A stretch of DNA of 30,018 nucleotides. Source: Theodoxus fluviatilis (Eukaryota > Mollusca > Gastropoda > Cycloneritida > Neritidae). The stretch covers positions 25,001 to 55,018 of the forward strand of contig JAWQFJ010028823.1 of NCBI GenBank assembly GCA_034096865.1, in the 5' to 3' direction. A program made the translations under genes and the position numbers. Positions 1-10,456 of this stretch are shown here, one piece after another (within the stretch, counting starts at the first letter, position 1; every line of letters begins with the position of its first letter). A model generated the notes under the pieces. It saw nothing but the letters and a program-made list of their open reading frames with translations, was not told the origin of the DNA and searched no databases.

Positions 1-752
1 CAGGTTACGTATGGTTTCCAAAGTAAACATTGCCGCAAAAAAGACAAGTTCTTGACGCGATTGAGAAAGCTGGACATGAGAAGTGCTCAGTTCAAAACTC
101 GCTGTTTTCAGAAGTTCAACAAAGAGCACCATCATTTAACTTCTGCATTTCCTTCCGAGCTTTTACACAAAAAATCATCATTGAGCGCATGAGACGAATG
201 CAAAACATACTATTAAAAAGACATCAGCGTGAGCATTTCATAATGGACAACTCGGTGTCTCATTATTAAATTATGACAATCTCATTATGACAATTTTCTT
301 ATATCTATCACCATAGCATCTCCACGTATAATGTTGCATAGTGTTTTCACGAATATTTCAGTCCAGAGGTGAACCAATAAGAAAATATAAAGGAAGGCGA
401 ATAAATAGAGACCAATGATCGAGGACACCTTTTTAGTCACATTTAGCTTTCATTGAAGGCAGAGGGCGTCTGTCAGCTTGCAGCCTCAGCAATGTGCCGA
501 CTCGGCTAAAATAACTCAATAGCAAAAACTGTTGAAATAACATTGCATACAGTTAGGCAGTCAGCATCGATCCTCCATTCCTCCAAAGATGCACGCAGTC
601 GCATGCACAAACTCCCAGACGTGGGAATAGAGCACCATAGTCATAGTCATAGGACATTAGGAAGTGCAGGAATGCGTCAGTCGACAGAAGGTCTGGGAAA
701 GATCTCCTTTTACAAGTTACTGATTGTCGTGTGACGCCGTCTGCCTCCTGCT
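1..752. other. No recognisable gene; 3' flank of the SLC17-like gene
   Basis: This stretch lies downstream of the stop codon of the minus-strand SLC17-like gene, so at least its right part is probably 3' untranslated sequence. Short open frames occur on both strands but none shows a domain, a codon pattern or a family I recognise. I did not find a convincing minus-strand AATAAA signal, so the transcript end is not placed. Confidence 0.5.
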
Positions 753-902
753 TTAGTGGCCCCCTACTATGATGTCCTCATCATCTGGGTACTTGGCCCA
801 GTCCTCCATCTCCGCAGAAGCCAGGAGCAAGTAGGCGATGCTCCCGAAGCAGAAGATGCCGGCAGCCACGTAGAAAGCCACCTGCCATTCCTCCCGCGTT
901 CC
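753..902 (-). CDS. SLC17-family transporter, terminal coding exon
   Basis: Last coding exon of a major facilitator superfamily anion transporter of the SLC17 family (sialin, vesicular glutamate transporter and Na-phosphate cotransporter relatives). It encodes 49 residues: a polar GTREEWQ start, one membrane helix (VAFYVAAGIFCFGSIAYLLL) and an acidic tail with EMEDWAKYPDDED, then TAA at 753-755. The REEWQ turn followed by the last helix and a short cytoplasmic tail is the usual end of SLC17 proteins. The minus-strand acceptor reads ctcaccag before GGA ACG, in phase 0, matching the phase-0 donor at 10926. Open reading continues upstream to 1052 only because the intron happens to be open; the splice site and homology place the exon edge at 902. 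I cannot tell from this half which SLC17 member it is. Confidence 0.85.
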   Translation of the reverse strand, partial: GTREEWQVAFYVAAGIFCFGSIAYLLLASAEMEDWAKYPDDEDIIVGGH

Positions 903-1023
903 CTGGTGAGAGGCAACGTAACATAATGTCTTCAGAGCTGACGAAAAGACCTCTCCAAAGGGGTGTATTTGCAGATAAGAACTTATGGTTTGATTAAAAG
1001 TAAAAAAGTTAAGATTTGAAAGA

Positions 1024-1273
1024 ACAAGAAGGGCAAAGCCCATACGACTCACATGCTTGACCTTGACCTTTATATGACCTTGACCTTCAGGTGACCTTCA
1101 AGGTCAAGGTCAAACAATTAAACCTACCAATTACATCATACACTTAGAAATGCTTCACACATTTTTCCTACCAAAATACATGTGACCTTGACCCAAGGTC
1201 AAGGTCATCCAAGGTCATGCAACACAAAGCTGTTAATTCAAGACATAGGAAGCACAATGGTGCTTATTGGCAC
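1024..1273 (+). repeat. AGGTCA-rich interspersed repeat, copy 1, left part (interrupted)
   Basis: First 250 bp of a repeat found four times in the window. It starts with ACAAGAAGGGCAAAGCCC, which contains a small GGGCAAAGCCC palindrome, then GACTCACATG and blocks of TGACCTTGACCTT / AAGGTCAAGGTCA. The match to copies 3 and 4 stops at TTGGCAC (1267-1273), exactly where the 7-kb element begins, and resumes at 8313 on the other side. This copy was therefore split by a later insertion. Confidence 0.9.
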
Positions 1274-1309
1274 CAAAGACCCTATACAATAAGATGATTC
1301 ATCCGGTCA

Positions 1310-3715
1310 CTTCCGGCGAAATTAGGATCACGCGCGCCACCAAGCGGTAACCGTGCTTAGCCGGTAGAGTGGTACAAATAGAAGCTGATGGGATGATCGC
1401 TAGATCGTGGCAAAAGGATGACACTAAAGCATGCAAAAAGATTATTTAGATTAAAAACTAATCGAAAATAGTCATATTAGACTGTTTTAACGTATACTTT
1501 CTCCACAAAACCCACAGAAGATAAGTAAACAAACCTCACCGTACGTACCTAGCTGGCTAGCAGACGAACGCGATCGAACCGCAGTCACTACGCCAGCAGA
1601 CTATCGAGCTAGTGTGATATAATGTTTCATGTAAAGCTCGAATGAGTAGCAGCAGATAACTGTTTAGTTCTGACTTGAATTGACAATTTCGTTTCCCTGG
1701 TCTGGCGAGGACCGAAAATTCACTATCATCCAGTCGATGAGTGACTTGTACCGCACTCGGCGTAATGTATAACTTCACGTAGTTCGGCTTGTGGAGATGA
1801 TATTAACCGTAGATTTTAGTTGTGCGCGAATAGTGCTTTTGATATCAATGTTTAGTAATTATTGTCGGATCAGATAGCGAAACGATCACAAGCAACTTAA
1901 ACGAGCCTGGCCTTGGGAGCAGCGCTTAAGTTAAGTTTGATTCGGCAACTGCAGTCGAACCAAAGACCCTCTACTGGCTGCTTGGGGGCTGCCCCTGGCT
2001 GAGCTACTGAAACAATGCATGAAAGCCCAGCATTACTTTCATAAGGGGGGAAAAACCCTTATGGTTACAGTAACCCGACCAATCCTTTTTTCTGCCAACC
2101 CCTAACTTTTTTTCTCCATCATGCAAAGAAAGAATTTAAGAGAAAATTGTAATTGAAGGTAAACAAGCAACCATTAAAAAAAAAATTCCAAGCACTTTTT
2201 TCTTATCAGTCAGATCATATACTATGTCACCAAAATGACACCAAATCACTTTGATTTAACACTTTAAAGCAATTATTGATTTTTTAAAATTAATTTTCAA
2301 AAATATGGGTCAAATGAAGGTCAAAATCGTAGGTCCTAAAAAGTGGACCAAGTCCATTAAAAAGAAAGTTTTTGTCCTAGAGCTTCAAAACTTGCATTAA
2401 AAATTGATCTTGTTCCCCCAAATCTAGGAAATAGGTTTCATAAAAATATCCATGATGTGGGGTGAGTAATTACTTTTTTTGTGATATCCGTAATGGGTTT
2501 TTCAAGAAAAACGGCAGCCTACATGATGTAGATATATTTTTAAAAATCAGTAAATTGCCATTTCTCTCCCTCACCTAAGGAAAATGTCCACATTGTTGTT
2601 TTGAACAGGCACAATGATAACTTTGCTGTTGAGTTGCATTTTAAGAGTGTTTTAGGAACACAGATTCACAAATGTCCAACATGCGATGGAACCAAACAGA
2701 AACTAAATTCCAGTAAACTGTTCAACAAATGCACTTTTGCTGATTTATTCTGGTTCATAACACATCCAAAATAAATTCTATGGCCAAGAACAATCCACAA
2801 AAAGACTTGAAAGGAATACTTACATACAAAATCTTCCAATTAATATTATATTACATACAAGAATACTTAAGTTAATGATTTTCTTATCATGAAAGCAAGG
2901 CAAATCAAGTCAGCATCTTCATAACTGGCAAGTAAATGGCTCACATGATACAGTTGCTCCATACATAAAAGAAGGCTATTAGTTCTTTGCACAATCTTTC
3001 TATAAATGCCTTAGCTTAATGCTATGAGCATTTGTGATTCTTAACTTCAAGTTATACAGAGCTTTGAAATATCACATGTGTACACAGTGACACACACATG
3101 CCCTCTGCATGTCTGGTGGTGTAGGTAATCACTGACCGATCATTAAAAAAATTTCCATTACCATGATCATGAATCAAAGATTGAGGAAATTGCTGTGAAC
3201 TATGCAATCCAGAGAAGAAAATAATACAGACTAGAAGTTACCCAAGTACATTAATGTCATTAATAAAAACAAATCATCAGTGCTTTCACCTTTTTTTTTC
3301 AAACTTCAGCAACTTCAAAAACACTCATTTATATTCAATAGCAGGGCATGATCTGCCCATGTTTACAAAGCTTACAGTTAGTCATAAACCTATGGCATCA
3401 GTAGTCCTTGACATTGCAGTTTCTGCATACAATTTTTGTTTGCGAAAATGTTGATGAGTATTAAATTAATGATGCATGTGGAATTTATTATAGAGAATAA
3501 TAGTGGCCAAAACATTTCATCGCAATGAATAAACGCAACCGATCATAGCAGGAATGAAAAAAAAGGTCATAAAGATAAACAAAACTTACAAACACTATGC
3601 CGGAAAGCTAGCATAATAAAATGCAAGCACGTAGGTTTTACAAACATGACAGTTGACACATGGCAACTTGCTTTGTGGAGATGAGCATTATTGAAGTTGA
3701 AAACTAGTTATGTAG
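1310..3715. other. No recognisable gene; interior of the 7-kb element
   Basis: The sequence is AT-rich, with scattered poly-T and poly-A runs and no supported coding region. A 15-base stretch at 1958-1972 (ccaaagaccctctac) repeats the start of the element's own terminal repeat in the same orientation as the left end, which hints at a fused or rearranged second terminus. The segment 1559-1660 pairs with 6222-6300 (see separate entries). Confidence 0.5.
1559..1660 (+). repeat. Internal inverted repeat, left arm (partner 6222-6300)
   Basis: The segment starting agcagacgaacgcgatcgaa matches the reverse complement of 6222-6300 with few changes, including the shared blocks CACTACGCCAGCAGAC and ATGTTTCATGTAAA. 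Weaker similarity continues toward 1780 on the left and 6130 on the right. The arms lie well inside the terminal repeats of the 7-kb element, so they may be subterminal sequence of that element or the ends of a second, inner element. Confidence 0.75.
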
Positions 3716-4599
3716 TTTTTGACTCACATGCGAAGCAAAAGTGAGTCTATGTACTGAGCCGTTTCATCCGTCCGTCCGTCCGTCCGTCCGTCTGTCCGTC
3801 CGTCCGTCCGGGCGTCCGTCCGGGCATAAAAAACTTAAACGTTGGATTTTTCTCAGAGACTATTAAGTCTATCAACACCAAATGTGGCATGATGGTGTAT
3901 GATGACAAGGCCTCAAAAACATACATAGTGACTTGACCTTGTTTCAAGGTCAAGGTCACAGGAGCCATAAATGTGGTCTCAAAAACAGTCATTTTTCACA
4001 TTTTCCCAATTTTCTCCCACGTTATTGAGAATGGCGACCTTAGCTACAAGTGGTATATAGATCAAAGCAAGCCCTATCTTTTGATACCAGTTTGGTTGAC
4101 CTTGCTTCAAGGTCAAGGTCACAGGAGCTCTTCAAAGTTGGATTGTATACATATTTTGAAGTGACCTTGACCCTGAACTATGGAAGATAACTGTTTCAAA
4201 CTTAATAATTATGTGGGGCACATGTTATACTTTTATCATGAGACACATTTGGTCACATATCATCAAGGTCAAGGTCACTTTGACCCTTATGAAATGTGAC
4301 CAAACTGGGGTAGTGAACCACTAAAAGTGACTATATCTCATGGTAGAAAGTGCCAATAAGCACCATTGTGCTTCCTATGTCTTGAATTAAGAGCTTTGTG
4401 TTGCATGACCTTGGATGACCTTGACCTTGGGTCAAGGTCACGTGTATTTTGGTAGGGAAAATGTATAAAGCATTTCTTTGTGTATGATGTCATTGGTAGG
4501 TTTAGTTGTTTGACTTTGACCTTGAAGGTCACCTGAAGGTCAAGGTAATATAAAGGTCAAGGTCAAGCATGTGAGTCGTATGGGCTTTGCCCTTCTTGT
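3716..4599 (-). repeat. AGGTCA-rich interspersed repeat, copy 2 (inverted, inside the 7-kb element)
   Basis: A near-complete 884-bp copy in the opposite orientation to copies 1, 3 and 4. It ends at 4599 with the reverse complement of ACAAGAAGG and begins at 3716 with the reverse complement of GAGTCAAAAA. A (GTCC)n tract at about 3769-3825 corresponds to the GGACGCCCG-type tracts near the same end of the other copies, so this end expands and shrinks. Short open frames within it follow the repeat and are not genes. Confidence 0.9.
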
Positions 4600-4929
4600 C
4601 TATTAAATTTGTTGATACAGTGGAGTCCACTTATAGTGAACTCTGTTATTGTGGTTTTCCTGTTATTGTGAACAGTTTTTAATTTGGTTGTATATTTGCA
4701 CGTGACCGTGTATCTAGTGCCCAGGCTATTTGCACATGACCGTATATCAAGTGACCATGCAGGCTGTTTACACGGCAAGTTATTTTCACCGCAAGCAATA
4801 CGGAAATCACGAAATCTGCTTTTTTTTGCTTACAATATCTGTTTGTGTTTCCCTACTACAGTAGATCTATGCAATTCTATAGTAATAAAAACCGCTGGCG
4901 CTGAACCTCCAGGTTTTGGCATATTTAAA

Positions 4930-5130
4930 AAAAAAGAAAAAGATCGGGTTCGAACCCGCAACCTCTCGAGAAAAGATGGGGAAAAAACACACATGAACAA
5001 AAACACAATAAACCAGGTCGGGTTGGAACCCACAACCTCTCGAAAAAAGAGAAGAAAAAAGTTTCAGCGCAGAATCGAACCTGGTCATGCATGACCACGA
5101 GTCCAATGCTCTACCACACGAGCCATTAGA
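4930..5130 (-). repeat. tRNA-derived (SINE-like) sequence with repeated box B / T-arm motifs
   Basis: Read on the minus strand, 5128 down to about 5068 has a tRNA-like head: GTGGTAGAGCATTGGACTCG resembles box A and a D arm, and AGGTTCGATTCTGC resembles box B and a T arm. Two more T-arm-like blocks follow downstream, GGGTTCCAACCCGAC near 5017-5031 and GGGTTCGAACCCGATC near 4941-4956, each next to CGAGAGGTTG. The anticodon stem does not pair well, so a functional tRNA is unlikely. A tRNA-derived SINE, or a degraded tRNA with a partly duplicated 3' half, fits better. Confidence 0.5.
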
Positions 5131-6616
5131 CTTAGAGAATTGATATGACACTGAGACAAAAGTTCGCCACCCTAAAGTGGACAATGCTGGTGGAAAAAAA
5201 ATCTATATTTTCATTTGTTTGTTTGTGTTTCATGAAAGTGTTGTGTATGAAGTATCTTTATTTATGGATAAAAAGATAATAGTTGTTGTGGGTTTTCTGT
5301 AATTTTTTGTTAATGCCGACGCTGGACATCTGATGGTGGTTACAGGAGGACTAAAATGTAAAGCTATTTCTGATTTGAAGAAAAAAATTGCGCGATCGCG
5401 TAATGCTGAAAACCAGCAAAATTGAAACGTTCTCCGCCAACTGTGGAACAGAACGAGTCAATCCTGTTAACACGATGCATAACTGGTAGATTTTTAGGCT
5501 AGATTCGCTTCGAAAAGTTGCAGATAATCTGATGGTGTTAGACTGCAAGTGTAACTTTTCTGACTTGCATTCCACTCAACACATTTTTGACTTGGTGGAC
5601 ATGTACTCGATTAATTGACTCGATTAAATTGAACTGATGTATTTGATATAAATTTGTATTAATCCTGAAAAATTATGAAATCATACTTCATTCATTCGCG
5701 CATTAGTCTTGGCAGCGTTCAGCGAACGAAGTAAACATCAAACTACTTGGACCATAACGTCAGAGCGAGTAGCAGACGAAACTTCACCGTCACGTGACAC
5801 AAACCGGCCAATCAGAAGCGATGACGCCGGATGTGAAATTCCTGCTATCTTACGGTGGTAATAATCGGGCAAAGTCTGAATAATCTGAGAAAGAAACTCG
5901 AATTGGTTCATTATTTGTATGAATGCGAGTTTTTTGGTCGACTTCGGTAAATTTCGCGCTGCCTCGCAGTGATGATTGTATACGAAGCTGTCGTCTGATA
6001 GGCGAAAGCGATCCGCGAAGCCAGCGGTTTCGACCATATCAAAGATCCTATATACACTAAGGTGACTCACTCCAATACTTTGAGCTTCAGATAGTGCCTC
6101 ACGAGGAGCGCACATGTTTGTGATGTAAAACGTGACCTTCATTACAGTATTACACTACGAGTGATCTTATCCGATACCAGTTGATGTTTTACCCCTCTGC
6201 TAAGATTATAATACAACTCATTCGAATTTTACATGAAACATTTAGTTATCTCGATCGTCTGCTGGCGTAGTGGCTACGGTTCGATCGTGTTCGTCTGCTT
6301 GGTTCGTAGTGTTGATCATTATGAATGGTATTTCTTGAAATAAGGTCAGTAAGCCTATATGTTAATTTATAACGCTAATATAACCCTGGGCTGTCTTAAT
6401 TTATCAAAGCTGTATGTTGATTGCGTCAATAGGTCGTGAAATACATTTTACAAATCCAAGCTTCTCGTACTTCTATTTATAGCTGACGCGCGGACCTCAG
6501 CGGCACCAGGATAGATTATAAATACATTGTTGTCCTCGAACCTGCCTGCTGTTGACATCGTGTACAATGCTAGTATTGTCTGATGCTATGAAATACGTTC
6601 ACCAGTAAAAGGTCCA
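5131..6616. other. No assigned gene; one 134-codon minus-strand frame
   Basis: The only sizeable frame is 5738-6142 on the minus strand. It contains stretches such as IQIMNQFEFLSQIIQTLPDYYH but matches no family I know. Plus-strand sequence at 5789-5812 combines a palindromic E-box (GTCACGTGAC) with an inverted-orientation CCAAT motif (CCAAT at 5808-5812), a promoter-like pairing that could equally be chance. The frame may be a transposase exon of the 7-kb element, but this is not supported by any motif. Confidence 0.35.
6222..6300 (-). repeat. Internal inverted repeat, right arm (partner 1559-1660)
   Basis: Its reverse complement begins agcagacgaacacgatcgaa and matches the 1559-1660 arm. 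The arms are about 4.6 kb apart, with the AGGTCA-rich repeat copy 2 between them. Confidence 0.75.
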
Positions 6617-6728
6617 ACACATGGAGAGAGACAGACACAGACCTACACACCACAACACATGGAGACAGTCACAGACCTACACACCACAAAACACATGGAG
6701 ACAGACAGTCACAGACCTACACACCATC
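6617..6728 (+). repeat. Minisatellite, about 3 units of about 40 bp
   Basis: Three imperfect units share the order ACACATGGAGA, GACAGTCACAGACCTACACA, CCACAA. The units differ by small insertions of GACA. It lies inside the 7-kb element and creates a short open frame of no significance. Confidence 0.8.
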
Positions 6729-6905
6729 TTTGAAGTGCTGCAAGAACAAAACAAAACAAACGAAATATTTTCCCCCCTTTTTATTATCGATTCACTGCCA
6801 TTAGGCCAAGCCAACAGACTACCATACCAAGTTGTTGCGCTTAAGTCAGGACAGACAGAACGAACGAACGAACTTTATTTTACAAGGGTAGTGAATTAGG
6901 CAGTA

Positions 6906-7090
6906 CAGTAGTCGCCGCTTATTAAAAACACATTGGGACCGAACAAAAGTGTTTTTAATAAGCAGCGTTTTTATTAACCGTTTGCTTGTTGAACATGTCC
7001 ATCAGTAACGAAGTAAATCCGGACCTTACCAACTGTATTTAAAAAACGGCTGTTTTTATTAACCACGTGTTTTATAAGCGGCGACTACTG
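6906..7090. mobile_element. Pogo/Tigger-like MITE (Tc1/mariner superfamily), TA target site
   Basis: A 185-bp element with inverted ends: left CAGTAGTCGCCGCTTATTAA, right (reversed) CAGTAGTCGCCGCTTATAAA. Both ends are bordered by TA (6904-6905 and 7091-7092), the target duplication typical of Tc1/mariner elements. The interior contains a further perfect hairpin, GCTTATTAAAAACAC paired with GTGTTTTTAATAAGC. It has no coding capacity and sits nested inside the 7-kb element. Confidence 0.85.
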
Positions 7091-7142
7091 TATTGCCTTT
7101 CTTACTTACATTCAGCCCTTGAGGCAAAATATTCAAATGTGG

Positions 7143-7157
7143 TAAGAGAGAGAGAGC

Positions 7158-7225
<68 letters not shown>

Positions 7226-7361
7226 CAGAGAGAGACAGAGAGAGAGACACAGAGAGAGACAGAGAGAGAGAGACAGAGAGAGTGAGAGAGAGGGGGGGGG
7301 GGGGGAGGGGAGCTGGGAAAAGGGGAGGAAGGGAAGAGAGAATGAGAGTAAGAGGGTGGGT

Positions 7362-7433
<72 letters not shown>

Positions 7434-7506
7434 CAGAGAGACAGAGAGACAGAGAGACAGAGAGAGAGACAGAGAGAGAGAGAGACAGAGAGAGAGTGAG
7501 AGTAGC
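7143..7506 (+). repeat. GA-rich compound microsatellite with a 14-G run
   Basis: (GA)n mixed with GACA units fills most of this interval. Positions 7292-7305 are fourteen consecutive G, followed by a and four more G, a plausible G-quadruplex former. Long frames on both strands rich in Ser-Leu or Arg-Glu are translations of this repeat, not genes. Confidence 0.95.
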
Positions 7507-7590
7507 CATAAGTACTGATCAAAAGATCAGATAAAGGCCTTGCGGCCTAAGACATCTGAGGACATATCTATCTATCTAAATCATTCTCTG

Positions 7591-7672
7591 TCCTCGCAAA
7601 TGACGTCACGAATTCTATTCTATTCTATTCTATTCACCCTCCTTCAAAAATCTCCTCGCAAATGACGTCACA
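7591..7672 (+). repeat. Duplicated CRE-containing block around a (TTCTA)n tract
   Basis: The block cctcgcaaatgacgtcac occurs twice, with the palindromic cAMP-response-type site TGACGTCA at 7601-7608 and 7663-7670. A short TTCTA microsatellite lies between. A third related site, cgacgtca, follows at about 7679. It could act as a CREB/ATF binding cluster, but nothing here shows that it does; it is probably part of an old repeat. Confidence 0.6.
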
Positions 7673-8262
7673 TTATTCGACGTCAAATGATAACGTCACA
7701 GATTTTGCAAAATGGAGTTTGTTGAATCGTTTTCATTAAAACACCAAAATGTAAAAAATTCAGTTTCTTTTCAAACCTCGATTCTGAAAATTTGATAGTA
7801 TTGAATGGGACCTAACTTCCAGTCAGTGTGCAAAATCTCAAGGAAATCCGTCCAGTAGTTTTTGAGATATAGGCCGTGGAGACGGGACAGACACACACAC
7901 AGACAGACTAATAAAGTCTGTAGGACCTCCAGTAAACCTGGAGGGATAAACATAAAATTACACGGCATGAGCCATGACCGTACTCAGTAAATCCTTCTAT
8001 CTCGCTACTATCGCAGCGAGCGGCTCGGCCAGCAAAAGTAGGCCTACAGATACTGTGTTTACAGACAGAAGGATTTTTCTTCACCAGCCTTTGTTTAGTT
8101 ATCGATATTTAATTAAAAAACTTGCAATATAATAATATAATATAATATAAAAGTGATTAATTCTCATTACGATTTCTGTTGTGGGTATGTGGAAGATTGT
8201 CTCCCTTGACTCGAGCGTCACGGTTTCCGCTTGGGGCGTCTCGGTCGGCTCTGTCATCATGT

Positions 8263-8270
8263 TTTATATA
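8263..8270 (-). promoter_or_regulatory. TATA-like box near the right end of the 7-kb element
   Basis: The minus strand reads TATATAAA, 42 bp inside the right terminal repeat, oriented so that transcription would run into the element. Position and orientation suit a transposase promoter, but no downstream transposase frame is recognisable, so this is inference from placement. Confidence 0.3.
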
Positions 8271-8312
8271 GGCCGAGTGCCGGATGAATCATCTTATTGT
8301 AGAGGGTCTTTG

Positions 8313-8945
8313 TTGGCACTTTCTACCGTGAGATATAGTCACTTTTAGTGGTTCACTACCCCATTTTGGTCATATTTCATAAGGGTCAAAGTGACCTTGA
8401 CCTTGATGATATGTGACCAAATGTGTCTCATGATGAAAGTATAACATGTGCCCCACATTATTATTAAGTTTGAAACAGTTATCTTCCATAGTTCAGGTTC
8501 AAGGTTACTTCAAAATATGTATACAATCCAACTTTGAAGAGCTCCTGTGACCTTGACCTTGAAGAAAGGTCAACCAAACTGGTATCAAAAGATAGGGCTT
8601 ACTTTGCCCTATATACATGTATAGGTCAGGTATCCAATCTCAAAAACTTCAGAGAAAATTTAGAGAAAATGTGAAAAATGACTGTTTTTTAGACAACATT
8701 TATGGCCCCTGCAACCTTGACCTTGAAGCAAGGACAAGTCACTATGTATGTTTTTTGAGGCCTTGTCATCATACACCATCATGCCACATTTGGTATTGAT
8801 AGACTTAATAGTCTCCAAGAAAAATCCAACGTTAAAGTTTTCGGACGCCCGGACTGGACGCCCGGTCGCCCGGACGCCCGGACGCCCGGACGGACGAAAC
8901 GGGTGAGTACATAGACTCACTTTTGCTTTGCATGTGAGTCAAAAA
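8313..8945 (+). repeat. AGGTCA-rich interspersed repeat, copy 1, right part
   Basis: This resumes copy 1 at TTGGCAC, the duplicated target of the 7-kb insertion, and runs to CATGTGAGTCAAAAA. With the left part and minus one target copy, the repeat was about 876 bp, the same length as copy 4. The end carries a tract of roughly 10-bp GGACGCCCG units (8845-8895). Confidence 0.9.
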
Positions 8946-9388
8946 GTGGAAACTCGACTCGGATAAAAAGTTTCGTCAATGGCCAAGTGTGATTTGTTGA
9001 CGGTTCGTCGTCTTGACAAGCCGAGATCATAAGTAAAGAGTTGAAAAGAAGGAAATCAATGGGATTGTAAGGATGATGTCAAACTCATGAAGTTGCATTA
9101 GATAATAAAAAGGTAATGTATAGATGTCCCACAACTCCACGCTCCATCCAAGATGCTCTCCCCAAAACCACCCGTCACCACTTAGTGAAGGGGTGGGCTA
9201 GCCCTGCTGTTTTCATATTCAGTGTTTTGAATTATCTACGCAAACCTCTTCCCCAAGTTTCTCACATGACCGCTAAATCTAAAACAATGAGTTTGAGAAG
9301 GTAACATGAGCGGGAATGTCTGGGTCTAGGTTGAAAGCTAAGTCAATACGTGACTGGCCATAAGAGGCAGAGAAAAGTAGTTTGGGGA

Positions 9389-9471
<83 letters not shown>

Positions 9472-9614
9472 ATGATGGTATGACCTTTTTTTCTCCAGAG
9501 AAGCAAGGAGATTTTTTAAATCGCAGAGAAAAGTAGTTTGGGGAGTTATATGTATATCTATTGATGGTATGACCGTTTTGATTTTTTTTTTCAGAGAAGC
9601 AAAGAGATGAAAAA
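8946..9614. other. No gene; (TA)n microsatellite and a local tandem duplication
   Basis: Positions 9392-9469 are pure alternating TA. The sequence before it (gcagagaaaagtagtttggg, from 9367) recurs from 9523. The sequence after it (gatggtatgacc, then agagaagcaa) recurs to about 9607, so a unit of roughly 155 bp is tandemly duplicated, with the TA tract expanded in the first unit only. No coding sequence is supported. Confidence 0.7.
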
Positions 9615-10456
9615 ACAAGAAGGGCAAAGCCCATACGACTCACATGATTGACCTTGACCTTTACATGACCTTGACCTTCAGGTGCCACTCAAGGTCAAGG
9701 TCAATCAACTAAACCTACCAATGACATCATACACTAAGAAATGCTTTACACATTTCTCCTACCAAAATACATGTGACCTTGACCCAAGGTCAAGGTCATC
9801 CAAGGTCATGCAACACAAAGCTGTTAATTCAAGACATAGGAAGCACAATGGTGCTTATTGGCACTTTCTACCATGCGATATGGTCACTTTTAGTGGTTCA
9901 CTAGCCCATTTTGGTCACATTTCATAAGGGTCAAAGTGACCTTGACCTTGATGATATGTGACCAAATGTGTCTCATGATGAAAGTATAACATGTGTACTA
10001 CAATGTTATGAAGTTTGGAACAGTTATCTTCCATAGTTCAGGGGCAAGGTCGCTTCAAAATATGTATACAATCCAACTTTGAAGAGCTCCTGTGACCTTG
10101 ACCTTGCAAGGTCAACCAAACTGGTATCAAAAGATAGGGCTTACTTTGCCCTATATACCTTATATAGGTCAGGTATCCAATCTCAAAAACTTCAGAGAAA
10201 ATTGAGAAAATATGAAAAATAGCTGTTTTTGAGACAACATTTATGGCCCCTGCGACCTTGACCTCTAAGCAAGGTCAAGTCACTATGTATGTTTTTGAGG
10301 CCTTGTCATCATACACCATCATGCCACATTTGATATTGATAGACTTAATAGTCTCTGAGAAAAATCCAACGTTAACGTTTTCTGACGCCCGGACGCCCGG
10401 ACGGACGAAAAGGGTGAGTACATAGACTCACTTTTGCTTCGCATGTGAGTCAAAAA
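9615..10456 (+). repeat. AGGTCA-rich interspersed repeat, copy 3
   Basis: A complete 842-bp copy from ACAAGAAGGG to GTGAGTCAAAAA. It is uninterrupted across gcttattggcactttctacc, the site hit by the 7-kb element in copy 1. It is shorter than copy 4 mainly because its GGACGCCCG tract has fewer units. The two flanks do not share an obvious target duplication. Confidence 0.9.

Larger units (their letters stand above)
1274..8312. mobile_element. 7.0-kb TIR DNA transposon or composite, 7-bp TSD, superfamily unassigned
   Basis: The ends are inverted repeats: the left begins CAAAGACCCTATACAATAAG (1274) and the right, read in reverse, begins CAAAGACCCTCTACAATAAG (8312). They match over about 33 bp with one mismatch. 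TTGGCAC flanks both sides (1267-1273 and 8313-8319) and occurs once at the same place in the uninterrupted repeat copies at 9615 and 11289, so this is a genuine insertion with a 7-bp target duplication. The interior holds a second copy of the repeat it landed in (3716-4599), a pogo-like MITE, microsatellites and tRNA-like sequence. No recognisable transposase survives. A minus-strand TATA-like box lies 42 bp inside the right end. The 7-bp duplication does not fit hAT (8 bp), piggyBac or mariner; P-like or Dada-like elements are possible but unproven. Confidence 0.85.

Noticed and set aside
3769..3825. CRISPR-like or regulatory array of GTCC units
   Set aside because: It is a simple microsatellite in the repeat's end, without unique spacers, and the DNA is eukaryotic.
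4338..4532. Short frames repeated at 4338, 9682 and 11356 with similar proteins
   Set aside because: Similarity is due to the shared interspersed repeat; the frames are not kept open in all copies and show no domain.
4616..4660. Possible pogo-like terminus, TACAGTGGAGTCCACTTATA
   Set aside because: It looks like the left end of a Tigger-type element, but I found no matching right end within reach, so it is not listed as an element.
5068..5130. A functional tRNA gene on the minus strand
   Set aside because: Box A and box B are recognisable, but the anticodon stem does not pair and the acceptor stem is not evident.
7059..7522. Overlapping frames of up to 135 codons rich in Ser-Leu or Arg-Glu
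   Set aside because: They are translations of the GA/GACA microsatellite in several frames of both strands; no unique sequence supports a protein.
9279..9688. Frames with long Tyr-Ile runs
   Set aside because: Product of the (TA)n tract at 9392-9469.
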